A DNA stretch of 64,000 nucleotides from Aphrocallistes beatrix (GCA_963281255.1 OY725496.1:1364001-1428000), one strand, 5' to 3'; positions 1-11,054 are shown, counted from the stretch's first letter. Notes: a model not told the origin generated them from the letters alone. Translations and numbers: made by a program.

Positions 1-79
1 ACCCGCATAAAATATTAAGAAATGATTATTTTTAATTTTTCAATATCCTCTGCGAATTCTTAATTTGAATATTATTATT

Positions 80-385
80 GTCGCCGCGCTGGGCACTGCA
101 GCATATACGTGCGTCGTTTTTCAAAATCAATTGTAAATCATTTGTAGACTTTTCAAATCAATTGTAAATCATTTGTGGACTTTTTAAATCAATTGTAAAT
201 CATTTGTGGATTTTTCAAATCAATTGTAAATCAATTGTAAATCATTTGCGGACTTTTTAAATCAATTTGAATCATTTGTGGACTTTTCAAATCAATTCGA
301 AATCATTTGTGGATTTTTCAAATCAATTCGAAATCGTTTGTGGACTTTTAAAAACCTTATGATCTAAATTTACCAGTGCGGCGAC
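80..385. mobile_element. MITE with minisatellite interior
   Basis: Terminal inverted repeats GTCGCCGCGCTGG (80-92) and CCAGTGCGGCGAC (373-385) bound an element whose middle (about 117-350) is a run of roughly 31-bp units built on AAATCAATTGTAAATCATTTG. The units drift by substitutions and one unit is partly doubled. No 8-bp duplication was found at these ends, so the superfamily is open. Confidence 0.55.
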
Positions 386-620
386 AGACTTAATACTTTT
401 AGTTTAAATATAAAATCAAAATCACTTAATGATTTTGATTTATAAATCAAAATCGTTAATTGATTAGATTTAGATTGAATTATTTAAAAAATCAAAACTC
501 ATTCTGATTTTGATCTATAAATCAAAATCATATATTTTGATTTTTGAATTATGTTAAATACAATATAAATAATTTAATGATTTTGATTTATAAATCAAAA
601 TCAGAAACATTTTAATCACT
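386..620. repeat. Palindromic AT-rich repeat cluster
   Basis: Four or more copies of ATTTTGATTTATAAATCAAA-type palindromes alternate with spacers, ending near 606. The block can fold into several hairpins. No coding capacity. Confidence 0.5.
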
Positions 621-639
621 GCGGCCCCGCCCGACTCAT

Positions 640-906
640 GCTGCTTGTCCAAGTCACAGCCATTATATATGATGGCGTTTAGTGACACAAAGTGGCATAG
701 GTTGATATTTTCTACATAAGAATAAGTGATTGAGTTGAAACTCTCAATTATGAGTAATTAGAATGTGTATATTACGAATTTGAACTAAAAAATAGAGTAT
801 TTTCTATTGTTTAAGGACATGCTCCTATTTTAATAGATCTAATTTAATACTATTTGTATGAAAGTTTTCGTGGTAGTCGAATACTTTAGTCCGGGTAGTG
901 TATATA
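640..906. mobile_element. Truncated Tc1-type MITE (same family as 19547-20025)
   Basis: The right end, TCGTGGTAGTCGAATAC followed by TTTAGTCCGGGTAGTG, matches the terminal repeat of the element at 19547-20025. The inner segment with CTCAATTATGAGTAATTAGA is shared too. The left terminal repeat is absent. Nothing was recognised in the following 906-1217. Confidence 0.6.
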
Positions 907-1225
907 TATGCACACATTTATCGGTTTTGATATTAAAGATATTTCATTACTTCGAATAAATTAGTAAAATTGTGGTTTTATCATGGTACCATATTACCAT
1001 TGTTTGATGTTTTGGATCGTGTGACATTATCTTTAAATTTGCACCTAAGCTTTCGATTTTAAAATTTTTTAAATCATCATGGTTACGCATCATTTATAAT
1101 TTTTTTTTTTATTATTACTCTAAAACTATCTGATATATCAATTCCAGGTTAATTCCAAAGGTGCGCTATGTATGTCTGTATAATATTATGCTACCCTCAT
1201 CGTGATATCGTGATGACATCACAAG

Positions 1226-2011
1226 CATAGGCGTCGGAAATGGGCCCGCCGGCCCTCCCGGCCCGAAGGCTCTGGGGTCGGCCCAATCGATTCCTGGGCC
1301 GCTACATTCACGGCATAAATAAATATCACACTCACAATTCACTAACATAACTAAAACTCTATAGAAATCGACTATTATCATAATCTACTCGACTGTATTG
1401 CGATAGTGGTATCCCAAGACGGGAAACTCCCTACTGAGCTACCTGCTCGCTTGTTGCGCAGTTAAACTGCATGATCAGGGTTGGTAGGTTTTGTCCACTT
1501 GGACAAAACCTAGTGGTTTTAACCAGGTTAAAACCGTCCTGTCCAAAACCTCTTGGGTGGACAAAACTGGACAAAACCTCAAAATTTAATTTAATTCATA
1601 AATTCACAGTTATATCCAAGTTTTGTCCAAGTTTTGTCCAAGTTTTGTCCAGGTTTTGTCCAAGTCTTGTCCAGGTTTTGTCCAAGTGTTGTTCGTATCT
1701 TCCATGATAAATCGAATACAAAATATAGTTATGGTAATAAACAGGAGTTAGCAAGAAAATCCATTCATTGTCCTCGCTCTCTTTCCATCCTAAACTGTTT
1801 CGTACCCACTGCAATGATTTACAGTTTCCATTTGGTTTTGTCCAGTTTTGTCCAGTTTTGTCCTGGTTTTTGTCCACTGCCCTGTCCAAAACCCAACCCT
1901 GTGCATGATACACGGTTCTAGGACTTTGGGAATGTATCGGGGAAGCTTGTACCCAGCCAGGTAGGGCCATAACCGACGATGCCGGGTGGCCGGGTGGGTC
2001 TGACGCCTATG
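1226..2011. mobile_element. hAT-type element, CATAGGCG family
   Basis: Begins CATAGGCGTC and ends GACGCCTATG. It is flanked by the exact 8-bp duplication ATCACAAG (1218-1225 and 2012-2019), the target length of hAT transposons. The interior is GC-rich at both ends and hosts a second element at 1476-1901. Relatives with the same termini lie at 37442-37906 and 42161-42415. No transposase is encoded; open frames inside are chance frames of repeated TTTTGTCC units. Confidence 0.85.
1476..1901. mobile_element. Nested hAT MITE rich in TTTTGTCCA repeats
   Basis: Ends CAGGGTTGG and CCAACCCTG, flanked by the exact duplication TGCATGAT (1468-1475 and 1902-1909). The interior holds repeated GGTTTTGTCC and TTTTGTCCAAG units in both orientations, so much of the element is self-complementary. 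It lies inside the hAT element at 1226-2011. A decayed relative begins near 13978. Confidence 0.88.
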
Positions 2012-2019
2012 ATCACAAG

Positions 2020-3162
2020 TCAAAATTCATTTTTTACTGTAAAAGTGCCAATTTACGAATGGCAGGAGATTTGAATGAAAGTTATAGATGACGGAGATTT
2101 TCAAAATTGATCTCTCTAGAGCAGTGTTTCCCATCCTTTCTCTTTGTAACGCCCCCTAAAGTGCTTGAAACTTTCAGAAGGGCCCCCCATACTTCATTAT
2201 TTATTAAGACAGAATATAATAAAATGATGAATTGGATGATGCTCTACCATATGTTCATCTGGAATTCTAAGTATTAGTCTAAGTTAGAACTGTTGACTGG
2301 TAAGGATCAACTGTTAAGTGCTTGGCGATCAAATGCTGACGATGTACGGCACTGAGTTCGTTGTTATTGGTTTAAACGTGTCTACTATCCAGAGTATTAT
2401 TATTGAAATGATATTGTATAATCCTTTTTATAATTCCTTGCTAAGAAGCCATCTGTAACTGTTGATCCAAAACTGAGACATAATACATTGGATATATTCT
2501 GATAGATGAATAATATTATTGTGGGCAACTTGTAATTGAGCAACTCAAAAGCCCACTTCCAAGATTTTCGAAGATTTTCGAAACTTATTTTGATATTTTG
2601 TTATCATGTACCATGTTTTTTCATGTTTTAAAAATTCAAATTTATGGTTTGTATATTATCAGTTCATTATTTTTGAAGACTATTTACACAATTATTATGA
2701 ACTTAAACCTATGTCTTCCTGTTGAATAAAACACCACAATAATCAGGATAATGAAAATTGGTGTATAAACCATATTAAATAGTATTGGAAATATTAGGGC
2801 ATTCAATAAAAAATGATCCCACATCTGTATACTTGTATATCAAACTGCATTCGATTTGTATCCACGAGTTTAGGATACTAACGGAAAATTGAAATTAGCA
2901 CATTGAAAATGAATTAGAATCAATTTTTGTAAATATAACTTTTAAAATCGTGAAATGACTTTCATGCCTACTACATATAAGGACGATTTACCCCTTCGTG
3001 GTACCCATTCATGATTTTCCCCCTGTATTTCTACGCATCCCAAAATATTGAACTATGTATAAAAAAATTATTTTACAAATACACTATAGTTAGTATAATG
3101 ACTACAATTTTCATCATAGGTTCTCTTCTTTGACATTATGTTCAATATAATATATATTATAT
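2020..3162. other. Intergenic or intronic stretch with little structure
   Basis: AT-rich sequence with no convincing exon. Near 2123-2185 there is GCAGTGTTTCCCATCC followed by GCCCCCTAAAGTGC, typical of one end of a hAT MITE, with no partner found. At 2967-2985 a short piece resembles the tip of the CATAGCCTACT fold-back family. Confidence 0.4.
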
Positions 3163-3191
3163 CATAGCCTACTGTATATAAGGCCTCAGAG

Positions 3192-3532
3192 CATACGTAG
3201 GCAAAGTGCGGCCCGCGAGGTTCGTTTGGAAAGGGCAATGCGGCCCGAAGAATTTTCTAGGACACTTTTAGCCCTTACTTAAGAGGAGTAGATTTTATTT
3301 TTCCATTCATAAATCCTTTTCTATAATTCTATAATGGTATTGTACTTCAAGTACATATTTAATTGCAAATACACTTGAATTATTATTCCACACCAAATTC
3401 TATAGACGTGTGTACTTGTATGTATTTGTTCGTTTTTCATGGTAGCAAAAACATTCTAAAATTTTGTGGCCCGCCAAGTCGGCTCAAAGAGTTTCACTGC
3501 GGCCCGAAAGTTAACTTTTGTGCCCACCCCTG
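3192..3532. mobile_element. hAT MITE in the left fold-back arm
   Basis: Flanked by the exact duplication CCTCAGAG (3184-3191 and 3533-3540). The right end reads AAAGTTAACTTTTGTGCCCA then CCCCTG, with GGCCCG-rich inner repeats typical of hAT MITEs. A one-ended relative lies near 48574-48650. Confidence 0.85.
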
Positions 3533-4346
3533 CCTCAGAGTAACTTGCGGATTTGGGACTAGGGATGCGGTAGAAGATGGTTGAACTAATACATGAGCTG
3601 CCTTAAATCATTAACAAAGCACAATAGTCTTAAGAATGTATTACCAGCATATATAAATATGGTGTAAAAGTATCCATATCCGTTTGAAAAATTTAGATTA
3701 GTCACCATATTGTTGCGGAGCAGGGTATATTTATGACAAATTTGGTGATTTTCAGAGGTCGTTTAAGGGCACTTCTAAGTGTTTTTGTTATAAAACATTT
3801 CGCATAGAACTGAGATGTGAATGGGTTAATACGAAAATTTGGATTTTTTTCATGGAATGTTGTTACATTCCAGTGTTGCAACGGAAACGTGTTTTGGTCA
3901 GTTGGGGTTATATCTTGAAAACCGCGATAGCAAGACATTCAAATTTAATTCCATTTGATAGCCAATAGACTATTTCCTATTAAGTGATAATATAATTTCG
4001 ACGTATAAATTCAATGATTTACGAGTTATTAGGCAATTTATCATATTGGCTACATTTAGTCATTTGTCGCATATCTCGTAAACCATTGAATTTAGACAAA
4101 TAAATTGTATTATCACTCTATAGGAAATAATATATTGGCTATCAAATGGAATTATATTTGAATGTCTAGCTATCGCGGTTTTCAAGATATAACCCCAACT
4201 GACCAAAACACGTTTCCATAGCAACACTGGAATATAGCAACATTCCATGAAAAGAATCCATTTTTTCATGTTAACCTATTCACATCTCAGTTCTATGCGA
4301 AAAGTTTTAAAATAAAAACACTTAGAAGTGCCCTTAAACGACCTCT

Positions 4347-4720
4347 CAGGGCTGGAGTTGGTTAACCGATTTTAGGGCTCAGTCATTTTGGTTTTCTCCA
4401 GGGTGGTTAACCGGTTAACCGATGTCAATATTAATTAATAAAATATGGATTTTTGGACTAATCTTTAACCTGGTATTAATAATTCTATAATTTTCAGTGA
4501 TCTCGAAATATATTATATGATTATAAGTAAAATAGGAATTATACTGCATTATCAAATTTTTAGAAGCAATCAATATTCATGAATCTCCGTAGAAAAACAA
4601 TGAAATTAGTGTAAATATTTATAAAATAAAGCCGATCGGTTAACCGATCAAGGATTTCCTTAACCGTTAACCGGGATTGACGGCGGTTAACCGGTTAACC
4701 GGTTAACCGAATCCAGCCTT
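4347..4720. mobile_element. hAT MITE built of GGTTAACC units
   Basis: Ends CAGGGCTGGAGTTGG and GAATCCAGCCTT, with runs of GGTTAACCGGTTAACCG inside. The flanks CGACCTCT (4339-4346) and GGACCTCT (4721-4728) are an 8-bp duplication with one mismatch. The opposite arm of the host fold-back keeps the uninterrupted site near 3750-3765, a built-in empty-site control. Confidence 0.82.
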
Positions 4721-4977
4721 GGACCTCTGAAAATCACCAAATTTGTCATAAATATACCCTTCTCCGCAACCATATGGTGACTAATCTAAATTTTTAAAAC
4801 GGATATGGGTACTTTTACACCATATTTATATATGCTGGTAATACATTCCTAATCTCTATTGTGCTTTGTTAATGATATAAGGCAGCTCATGTATTAGTTC
4901 AAACATCTTCTACCGCATCCCTAGTCAAGTTACTGTGAGGCCTTATATACAGTAGGCTATGATTATGCTAGTATATA

Positions 4978-5164
4978 TGTAGAACTCGGTTAGTACGTAC
5001 TCGGGATAAGACGTACTTCGGCTTAGTACGTACTCATTTCTCTGAACCAAAATTCATTTATTATATAGATTCCTATGTAATATCAACTCGGTTAGTACGT
5101 AGTACTAACGGATAGTACGTACTTTTTCCGCTTCCCGGAGGGGTACGTACTAACCTAGTTCTAC
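4978..5164. mobile_element. Pogo-like MITE in a TA tract
   Basis: The arms GAACTCGGTTAGTACGTAC and GTACGTACTAACCTAGTTC, followed by CTGTA, face each other. Beside it lies the (TA)n tract of the Helitron copy that continues to 5594. Relatives: 45387-45676. Confidence 0.6.
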
Positions 5165-5179
5165 TGTATATATATATAC

Positions 5180-5221
<42 letters not shown>

Positions 5222-6285
5222 TAAATGATGAATAGGAAACTTCTAAACTGATTAACTCGAGTGTGTGGATTTCGAATTTGATATCAGGTTTTCTTTTGGA
5301 TATGACTCCACCAAGTTCTGAACTAAGACGAAAATGTCGACTCATCATGGAATTATGACGGCATTATCACCTTTTTTATGATTAGAATTTCAGTTTATCG
5401 ACTATAACTCTGCCATTTTTTGAATGAAATTTTAACAGAATGTGTATATTAATATCTCTCAAATATGATACAACTCTCATCAAAAAATGATGACTCACCA
5501 TTCTGTTAATACGTCATCATTACGCATCAAAAATTGAGAATTGACAAATCTGATGATTTTTCGAGTAATATCGATTTTAATAGTAAGACGGACATCCTTA
5601 CTATTAAAACTCGGTTAATGTGTGTATACATATATGTGTATATATATATATATATATATTTGTAACGAATTGATTGAAGAAACTGCATGGCGCAGAAGGC
5701 TGATTTTTGGCATGTGGGAGTCTTTTGGCTATGGCTCCAGTAATTTCTGAGTTCAGAGCAAAATGTCGACTCATCATGGAATTATGACGTCATTGTCACA
5801 TTTTTAAAAGTTAAGCAACACAGTTATTCGGGCATAACTCAGCCATTATAGGGGATAGAAGGCTGAAATTTTAATAGAATCTGTATACTAACATACCTCA
5901 CATATGATGCGACTTTCATTAAAAAATGATGACTCATCACTTTGTTATGACGTCACCATTATGCATCAAAAATTTTAAAATTGACAAATTTGGTGATTTT
6001 TCGAGTGAAATCGATTTTAATTAATAAGTTATGATACCACTAAGATGGACATAGTTAGAGATCTCCCTTATAATTAACCAATGTGACCTCAGGCGACCGA
6101 AGGGAGCCTCCGGCGGACACGAAGTGTCCGCCAGCCGCGCAGCGCAAGCAAGCGAAGCGCGCTTGTATTAATAATGTTATCCCCCTCTTATAATTAATCA
6201 ATGTGACCTCAGATGCCCAAAGGGCGCCTCTGACGGAGACAAAGTGTCCCCCAGCCCCGCAGCGAATGCAAGTTAAGCGCGCTTG
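5165..6285 (+). mobile_element. Older Helitron copy, split by a younger copy
   Basis: The 5' part (5165-5594, starting in (TA)n) and the 3' part (6166-6285) are pieces of one non-autonomous element. They are separated by a complete copy of the same family at 5595-6165. Joining the flanks gives GGACA + TATTAATAATG, which lines up with GACATATTTAGAGATG in intact relatives (for example near 15210). Nothing is duplicated or lost. The 3' end is GCGCGCTTG followed by T. Confidence 0.75.
5595..6165 (+). mobile_element. Helitron, complete non-autonomous copy (571 bp)
   Basis: Starts TCCTTACTATTAAAACTC after an A (5594) and ends GCGAAGCGCGCTTG before a T (6166). Features fit a Helitron: 5' TC, no terminal inverted repeats, insertion between A and T with no target duplication, and a 3' hairpin (GGCGGACAC/GTGTCCGCC at 6111-6131). 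The end is CTTG here and CTAG in other copies, so it fits the canonical CTRR only in part. A (TA)n tract follows the first 30 bases. No Rep/helicase is encoded, so movement would depend on a helper elsewhere. Confidence 0.8.
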
Positions 6286-6573
6286 TAACTAAGATGTAGT
6301 GAAAGCTTTAAAGTCCATTAGATAGATTTTCTTTAGATTTTATACAATTGGATCCAGATTGTTATTTATTTGTCAAGTTAGTATTATTTTCTATTAATCA
6401 AGAATTTGAATCCTGGATGAATAGATTGTAATTAGTAATTTGGTCGTAATTCTGTGGTTGAAAATAGTTTTTCATTCCTGAACAATTTCCTAAATTCTGA
6501 AAATTAACATTTTACTATCAGTATCACTGCACAGTGTTCTTTTTATGAGAAATATTTTAGCATCCTAGAATCT
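6286..6573. other. AT-rich stretch, nothing recognised
   Basis: No exon, TIR or tandem repeat found between the Helitron end and the hAT fragment at 6574. Confidence 0.4.
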
Positions 6574-6824
6574 CAGGCCTGGGGTAATAGTAATATGTAA
6601 TAGTAATTGTAATAGTAACGATTACATTTTAGAAGTAATAGTAATAGTAATAGTAATAGTGTTTTCAAAATAGGATGTAATAGTAATAGTAATAGTAATA
6701 GAACCTATTGTAATAACCGCATTACCAACATTAACTAAATTGGCTCAGCAATATGTATCTGTCCCAGCCCATCCGCACCTGTAGAGAGACTATTTAGCAT
6801 CGCAGGAAAATTAATGAAAATTAA
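6574..6824 (+). mobile_element. hAT fragment (GCCTGGGGTAATAG family), cut by a Helitron fragment
   Basis: Starts CAGGCCTGGGGTAATAG like the complete element at 49044-49748 and shares its (TAG/TAA)n tract. It also has the start of the hAT C-terminal dimerisation coding block near 6720-6812 (LAQQYVSVP, then APVERLFSIAGKL with a frameshift). It then switches to Helitron sequence at about 6825. Confidence 0.7.
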
Positions 6825-7058
6825 ACAACTATCATTAAAAATGATGACTCATCACTCTGTTATGACGTCATCATTACGCATCAAAAATTGATTATTGTCA
6901 AATTTTGTTTTATTTCGAGAGTGATATCGAGTAAGACAGACGTATTTAGTGATGTTATATACCTTATAATTAATCAATGTGAGCTAGCCGCCCATAAGGC
7001 CCCTCCGGCGGACACAAAGTGTCCGCCAGCAGCGCACGCATGCAAGCAAACCCGCTTG
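6825..7058 (+). mobile_element. Helitron 3' fragment
   Basis: Matches the last 235 bp of the family. It contains the TGATGACTCATCACTCTG block, a perfect CGGCGGACACAAAGTGTCCG hairpin and the end CCCGCTTG followed by T. It ends about 200 bp before the UBR4 exon at 7276. Confidence 0.75.
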
Positions 7059-7275
7059 TTGTTATTCTATCACAACAAGCCGAAGCTTTTTTGAAAATAT
7101 TAAATTCTGTCCATTTACCGAATGTTATTCTTCAATTAAGTTGTGCTGGTACTTCATGTTCCATTTGCACGACTTGGGTGCGGCAAAGTGCAACCCGACA
7201 GCATTTTTGTCCTATTCTATTACTTATTAATTTGTATTTGATATATTTTTTATAGTTTATACTTCTATTTTTTAG

Positions 7276-7701
7276 AATTTATCATCTCTGATTTTATAAC
7301 GGAAATTTCTCTCGATCAAATTTCACAAACAACTCCCGAAAGTCAAATTTCAGGAAAAATAATGTTGGATGCTCTAATTGAAAACCTTTTCCTATCTCTA
7401 AAATCAGATTACCCTCTACATCGAATTCTTTCTTTGGCATTATCATTTGCTAATCATTTCAACAATTCTTTATTCAATATTTCCTTTTTCTCTACAAATT
7501 TTCAATTATTGCAACATCATTTATTTTGTTTCGCTGGTCTCACTTCGTTTCCTCAATTATTTGATTGCTGTTCTTTCAAAGATTTGGAATTACTCGCTAA
7601 TGCTGCTTTTGATATTCTGAACTTTATATTTTTTCTCGATGTTCATGTATCTGAAAATGGATTTTCTATTTTTAATGCGGAAAAGTCCGCTCATCACATG
7701 G
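7276..7701 (+). CDS. UBR4: UBR4 exon a (first exon seen, N-terminal region)
   Basis: This exon is open from an acceptor AG at 7274-7275 (a second AG at 7254-7255 also leaves the frame open) to a donor G|GTATGT at 7702. The first two bases finish a codon begun in an unseen upstream exon. It encodes about 141 residues of helical, Leu/Phe-rich sequence with no catalytic motif, as expected of the armadillo-like N-terminal part of UBR4. It ends one base into a codon, which matches the next exon at 25950, so the 18.2 kb between them is one intron. The protein-level match here is weak. The assignment rests on reading-frame continuity with the downstream exons that carry the UBR box. The ATG at 7362 is internal and not a start. 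Confidence 0.7.
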
Positions 7702-7747
7702 GTATGTACTTTGTTTTTATTTTTCTGTAACTGTATATTATGTATAT

Positions 7748-7953
7748 CTAAGTTGACTGATTCACGAATTAATGAATTATTCGAATAATTTGGATAATTC
7801 ATAATTCAACAAGCCTTAGAAGAATTATTTAAAATTGTAAGTTTTCTACAAGAAAATATCATAAATTATATGAATCAATTTTTGGAATAATTCATAATCC
7901 CTGAATTATGAATTATTCGAATTATTCATTAATTCATGAATTAGTCAACCTAG
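7748..7953. mobile_element. MITE with CTAAGTTGACT ends just inside the first intron
   Basis: Starts CTAAGTTGACTGATTC and ends GAATTAGTCAACCTAG; the interior is tandem GAATTATTCGAATAATT-like palindromes. It starts 46 bp after the donor site at 7702. The same family, with a clear 8-bp duplication, interrupts the hAT at 56402-56637. A partial second copy continues to 8040, ending GTCAACTTA. Confidence 0.7.
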
Positions 7954-8060
7954 CTAATGATTGACTAATTCATGCTTAAATTATGAATTCTTTGAATAAT
8001 TCATAATTTTTTGGCATTTTTTAATGAATTAGTCAACTTATATTTGCTGTTCACAAAGCT

Positions 8061-9829
8061 GCAGCCGTATTCACTAAGATCTTAAGCACTAAGATCGATC
8101 TTAAGTCTTAAGATCGATCTTAAGTCTTAAGATCGATCTTAGTTATGATCGATCTTAAGATCGATCTTAAGATAGAACTTAGAAATAACGTTAGGGTTAA
8201 TATGATTAGAATATAGCATTATACTAATCAAATACAAAACTGAACTATAATATTTGTAATGGTAAGTGGTCATTTATTATTGATCTAGTGAAAATAAACT
8301 ATATTTCTTCTTTTTGTTCAAAATTGGGGCAATTAATGTCAATATTAGGAGCAAAGAAGATTGATTAACCCACTCCTGTAAGACATAGCTTCTATCTATG
8401 TGTAGTTGTACCGCCTGGAATGCCTGCTAGTGAGTCTCTTACAATATCTGTGGTGAAATCTTTGTTTTAACTTTGAATTCTATTATGAAAATTCAATGTT
8501 TTATGCATGTAATCTATAATTATTCTACACTAGTCAATATCAAAGGAAGAGCTATCAAAGAGCATAAGTTGTATCTCATGGATTCATAATATTATATTAA
8601 ACAAAACATATAAACGACAAGTGTCTTTATATATTGTAACATGAAAACCTCTCTAAAACAAAGTATAAACACTGGATATGAGAAGTACAATAGATTGAAC
8701 TCTATCGACGGTAAAATTTCTGCGTCATTTGGTGTTATGAAAATAATTGGTGTCATTAGTGGTTATGGTAAGTCGGCGTCCTCCCGTGTATATAAATTTC
8801 TGCAGAGTACTTGCATTAACAATACCCTGCTGACTCTGCTGACAAAAACAGGAAGCCAGAAAGACTGGTGTGGGGTACAACACTGCTGGACAGGTAGAAG
8901 ACGAGGACATGCAATTATATCAGCAGATAGAAGTATTTCTGACTCTGCAGATCGGGTAACAGAGATGTTTCAAAACACCCTTGCTTTTAGCGGAATTACA
9001 GGTGCTGCTGATCTTTTTCAAAGCACCAGCTGAGAACAATGAAATTCCAATAGCATCAACAGTATCAGCTGCAGGTCCCGTTGAATTTGAAGATACTCCA
9101 ATTTTAGAGTCTCCAGAAGTTGAAATCCCGACAATATATACTCGTAAGCCATCAAAGAAAAGTCGGGAGAGAAGGCGAACTGTTGATGAGCAAGATGATT
9201 CGATCGAGCTCTTGAAGGCTGCAGACTTACTTCCATTACAGCAGGAAGTTTTGTTCCAACAGATGGCTGTATTCTCAGCTGCAGTTAATAGAAGAACAGA
9301 GGGACTATTATCGATTGAAACGCTGGGAAAATCATTGTAAATAGGAAAATAGGATCAAAGTTATTATTATCAGTCATGTGAATCAATATATAAAGCCTGT
9401 CTCTATAATTGTGCATATTAGAATGAGTGTATGATTATATGATCAAAGAATGTATGTTTATCCATACAAATCCAAGAAGAATTTGCCACGAATATAGCAT
9501 GTGATACATGTTGCGATGTTACACACAATAAGAGAAATGTTTTTAAAATATTTTATTTGAAGTCTAATATCAATCAAGGTAGATTCAATGTTCGAAAGAA
9601 GTAAGTTTGAACAACATTTATGGAGTAATTAGTGAAAATCGAATCAATTACAATACTTAAGACACCTCCCTAGGTTGCTTAAAGTTCGGTCTTAAGTTCA
9701 GTCTTAAGACCGAACTTAAATCTTAGTGAATACCATTCTTAGTGAATACGACTTAAGATCGAACTTAAGACTTAAGCACTAAGATCGATCTTAAGATCGA
9801 CCTTAAGTTCTTAGTGAATACGGCCGCTG
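8061..9829 (+). mobile_element. Long-TIR transposon, Harbinger-like, with accessory-type ORFs
   Basis: Ends GCCGTATTCACTAAGA (8064-8079) and TTCTTAGTGAATACGGC (9809-9825). Inside each end lie several AAGATCGATCTTAAG palindromes, so the ends form extended palindromic arrays. Two overlapping + strand frames (8641-9033 and 8981-9340) lie between. No DDE transposase was recognised. End sequence and layout suggest a PIF/Harbinger relative, but the target duplication could not be fixed. Confidence 0.6.
8641..9343 (+). pseudogene. Putative accessory protein gene of the long-TIR element, frame-shifted
   Basis: Frame 8641-9033 and frame 8981-9343 overlap and look like one gene broken by a frameshift near 8900-8980. 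The second part has an acidic Pro/Glu stretch, a basic patch KPSKKSRERRRTVDEQDD (a likely nuclear signal) and a C-terminal amphipathic helix with L-x-Q-x2-V-x-F-Q. Such an arrangement is usual for the Myb/SANT accessory protein of Harbinger elements, but the DNA-binding part is not convincing. Function is therefore not assigned. Confidence 0.4.
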
Positions 9830-10403
9830 GATTCGATTAATCAGCTATTTACAACAATTGTCGTTTAACTTTTGTTACAATTGTGTTTAGTTGAAGTTGA
9901 ATTAAACCAAAGAGGGTTATATTTTGTTGTTAATGATTCCAAAACTTGCACAATATACTTCTTGAAATTATCAATTTATGCTAAAAAAGGCAAAAAGAGA
10001 TTGTCAAAAGTAGTATTGCAAAATTTACATTTTAAATCTTTCAAACAGGTACACCCCAAGCTATTGAGATTTTAATTTGCTCAATCTGCCTATTATGTCT
10101 CCTCTTTCGATATATTGGTTCATAGCAGTGTAGGGATTCCAGAATAGGCAAAAGAATAGTTGTACGGATTTTTTGCCAACCGTTTACTTGATAATTTATT
10201 TTTTCCTCCATTTTAGTTTTAGTTTTACTTACTACTTTTTTTTACTTGCTTACCTATTTTTGACGGGCATTTAGTTGGAGTGTGGTGACTAATTATTGAT
10301 TGTGTAGTGTAAGACCGAAATGAGTATGCATCGAGCGTTTTGTAGAAAAATTTGAAAATTCAGAATCAGAGTTATTTTAGTGGTATATACGTAATATTAA
10401 CTA
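9830..10403. other. Intronic stretch, nothing recognised
   Basis: AT-rich intron sequence between two transposons. A 67-codon + frame (9872-10075) has no family features. Confidence 0.35.
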
Positions 10404-10846
10404 CTAGCGCACTTCGCTTGCTTGCGCTCCGCGGCTGGCCACCAACCGCTATCCACCATAAAATCAATCAATGTGAGCCTAGGCGCCCGAGGGTGCCTAG
10501 GCTCACATTGATTGATTATATGTAAATAACATCTCTAAATACGTATGTTTTACTGTTATAATCCATATCGCTTTTAAAATTTTTAATTTTAAAATTTTTG
10601 TTGCGTAATGATGATGTCATAACACAGTGATGAGTAATCATTTTTGCTGAGAGTTGTATCATATGTGAGATATACGTATCAATATACACATTCTAATAAT
10701 AGAAAAGGTGACAATGACGTCATAATAACATGATAAGTCGACATTTTCGTCTGATGTCAGAACTTAGTGGAGCCATAGCCAAAAGACTCCCACATGCTTA
10801 AAATCAGCATTCTGTCCCTGGCAGTTTCTTCAATCAATTTGTTACT
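10404..10846 (-). mobile_element. Helitron copy, 3' part, with CTAG end and a 23-bp hairpin
   Basis: Read on the minus strand it ends GTGCGCTAG followed by T, the canonical CTRR form. The usual subterminal GGCGGACAC hairpin is replaced by a larger perfect one at 10462-10517. The 5' part is missing beyond about 10846. Confidence 0.75.
10462..10517. repeat. Perfect 23-bp stem-loop inside the Helitron 3' end
   Basis: Arms 10462-10484 and 10495-10517 are exact reverse complements, around a 10-base loop; the core is GTGAGCCTAGGC. The arm sequence is the Helitron's own ATCAATGTGAGCCT block, so it arose by inverted duplication within the element. Confidence 0.9.
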
Positions 10847-11054
10847 GGATCAGGTTCGACTGGAATAAATTCGACTAGTGACTGATATGTAGCAATTCAG
10901 TTATTACGACAAATATAACTTATGAACAAACAGCTAATGATTTTTAATAGTATAGATATGTGGCATATATGAAAGAAATCTAATGTCCTAAGCTAAATGT
11001 ACTAAACTAAACAAACAAGATAAACGAAAGTGCTACAAAGACATTTGGATTTAT

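Larger units (their letters stand above)
3163..4961. repeat. Fold-back element A, CATAGCCTACT family
   Basis: Very long inverted arms. The left starts CATAGCCTACTGTATATAAG (3163) and the right ends with its complement at 4961. The arms are about 650 bp and 600 bp once two later insertions (3192-3532 and 4347-4720) are subtracted, and they meet near 4050. Landmarks such as the CTAGGGATGCGGTAGAAGAT block occur in both arms in opposite orientation. No transposase. Family copies: 34802-35851 (complete) and 13433-13975 (one arm). Confidence 0.8.

Noticed and set aside
117-350. CRISPR-like array of 31-bp repeats
   Set aside because: Units abut without unique spacers, drift steadily and lie inside inverted repeats in a eukaryotic genome; it is a minisatellite.
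5178-5217. Frames with runs of Ile-Tyr at several TA tracts (also 14279, 15376, 23641, 58330)
   Set aside because: They are translations of (TA)n microsatellites inside Helitrons, not genes.
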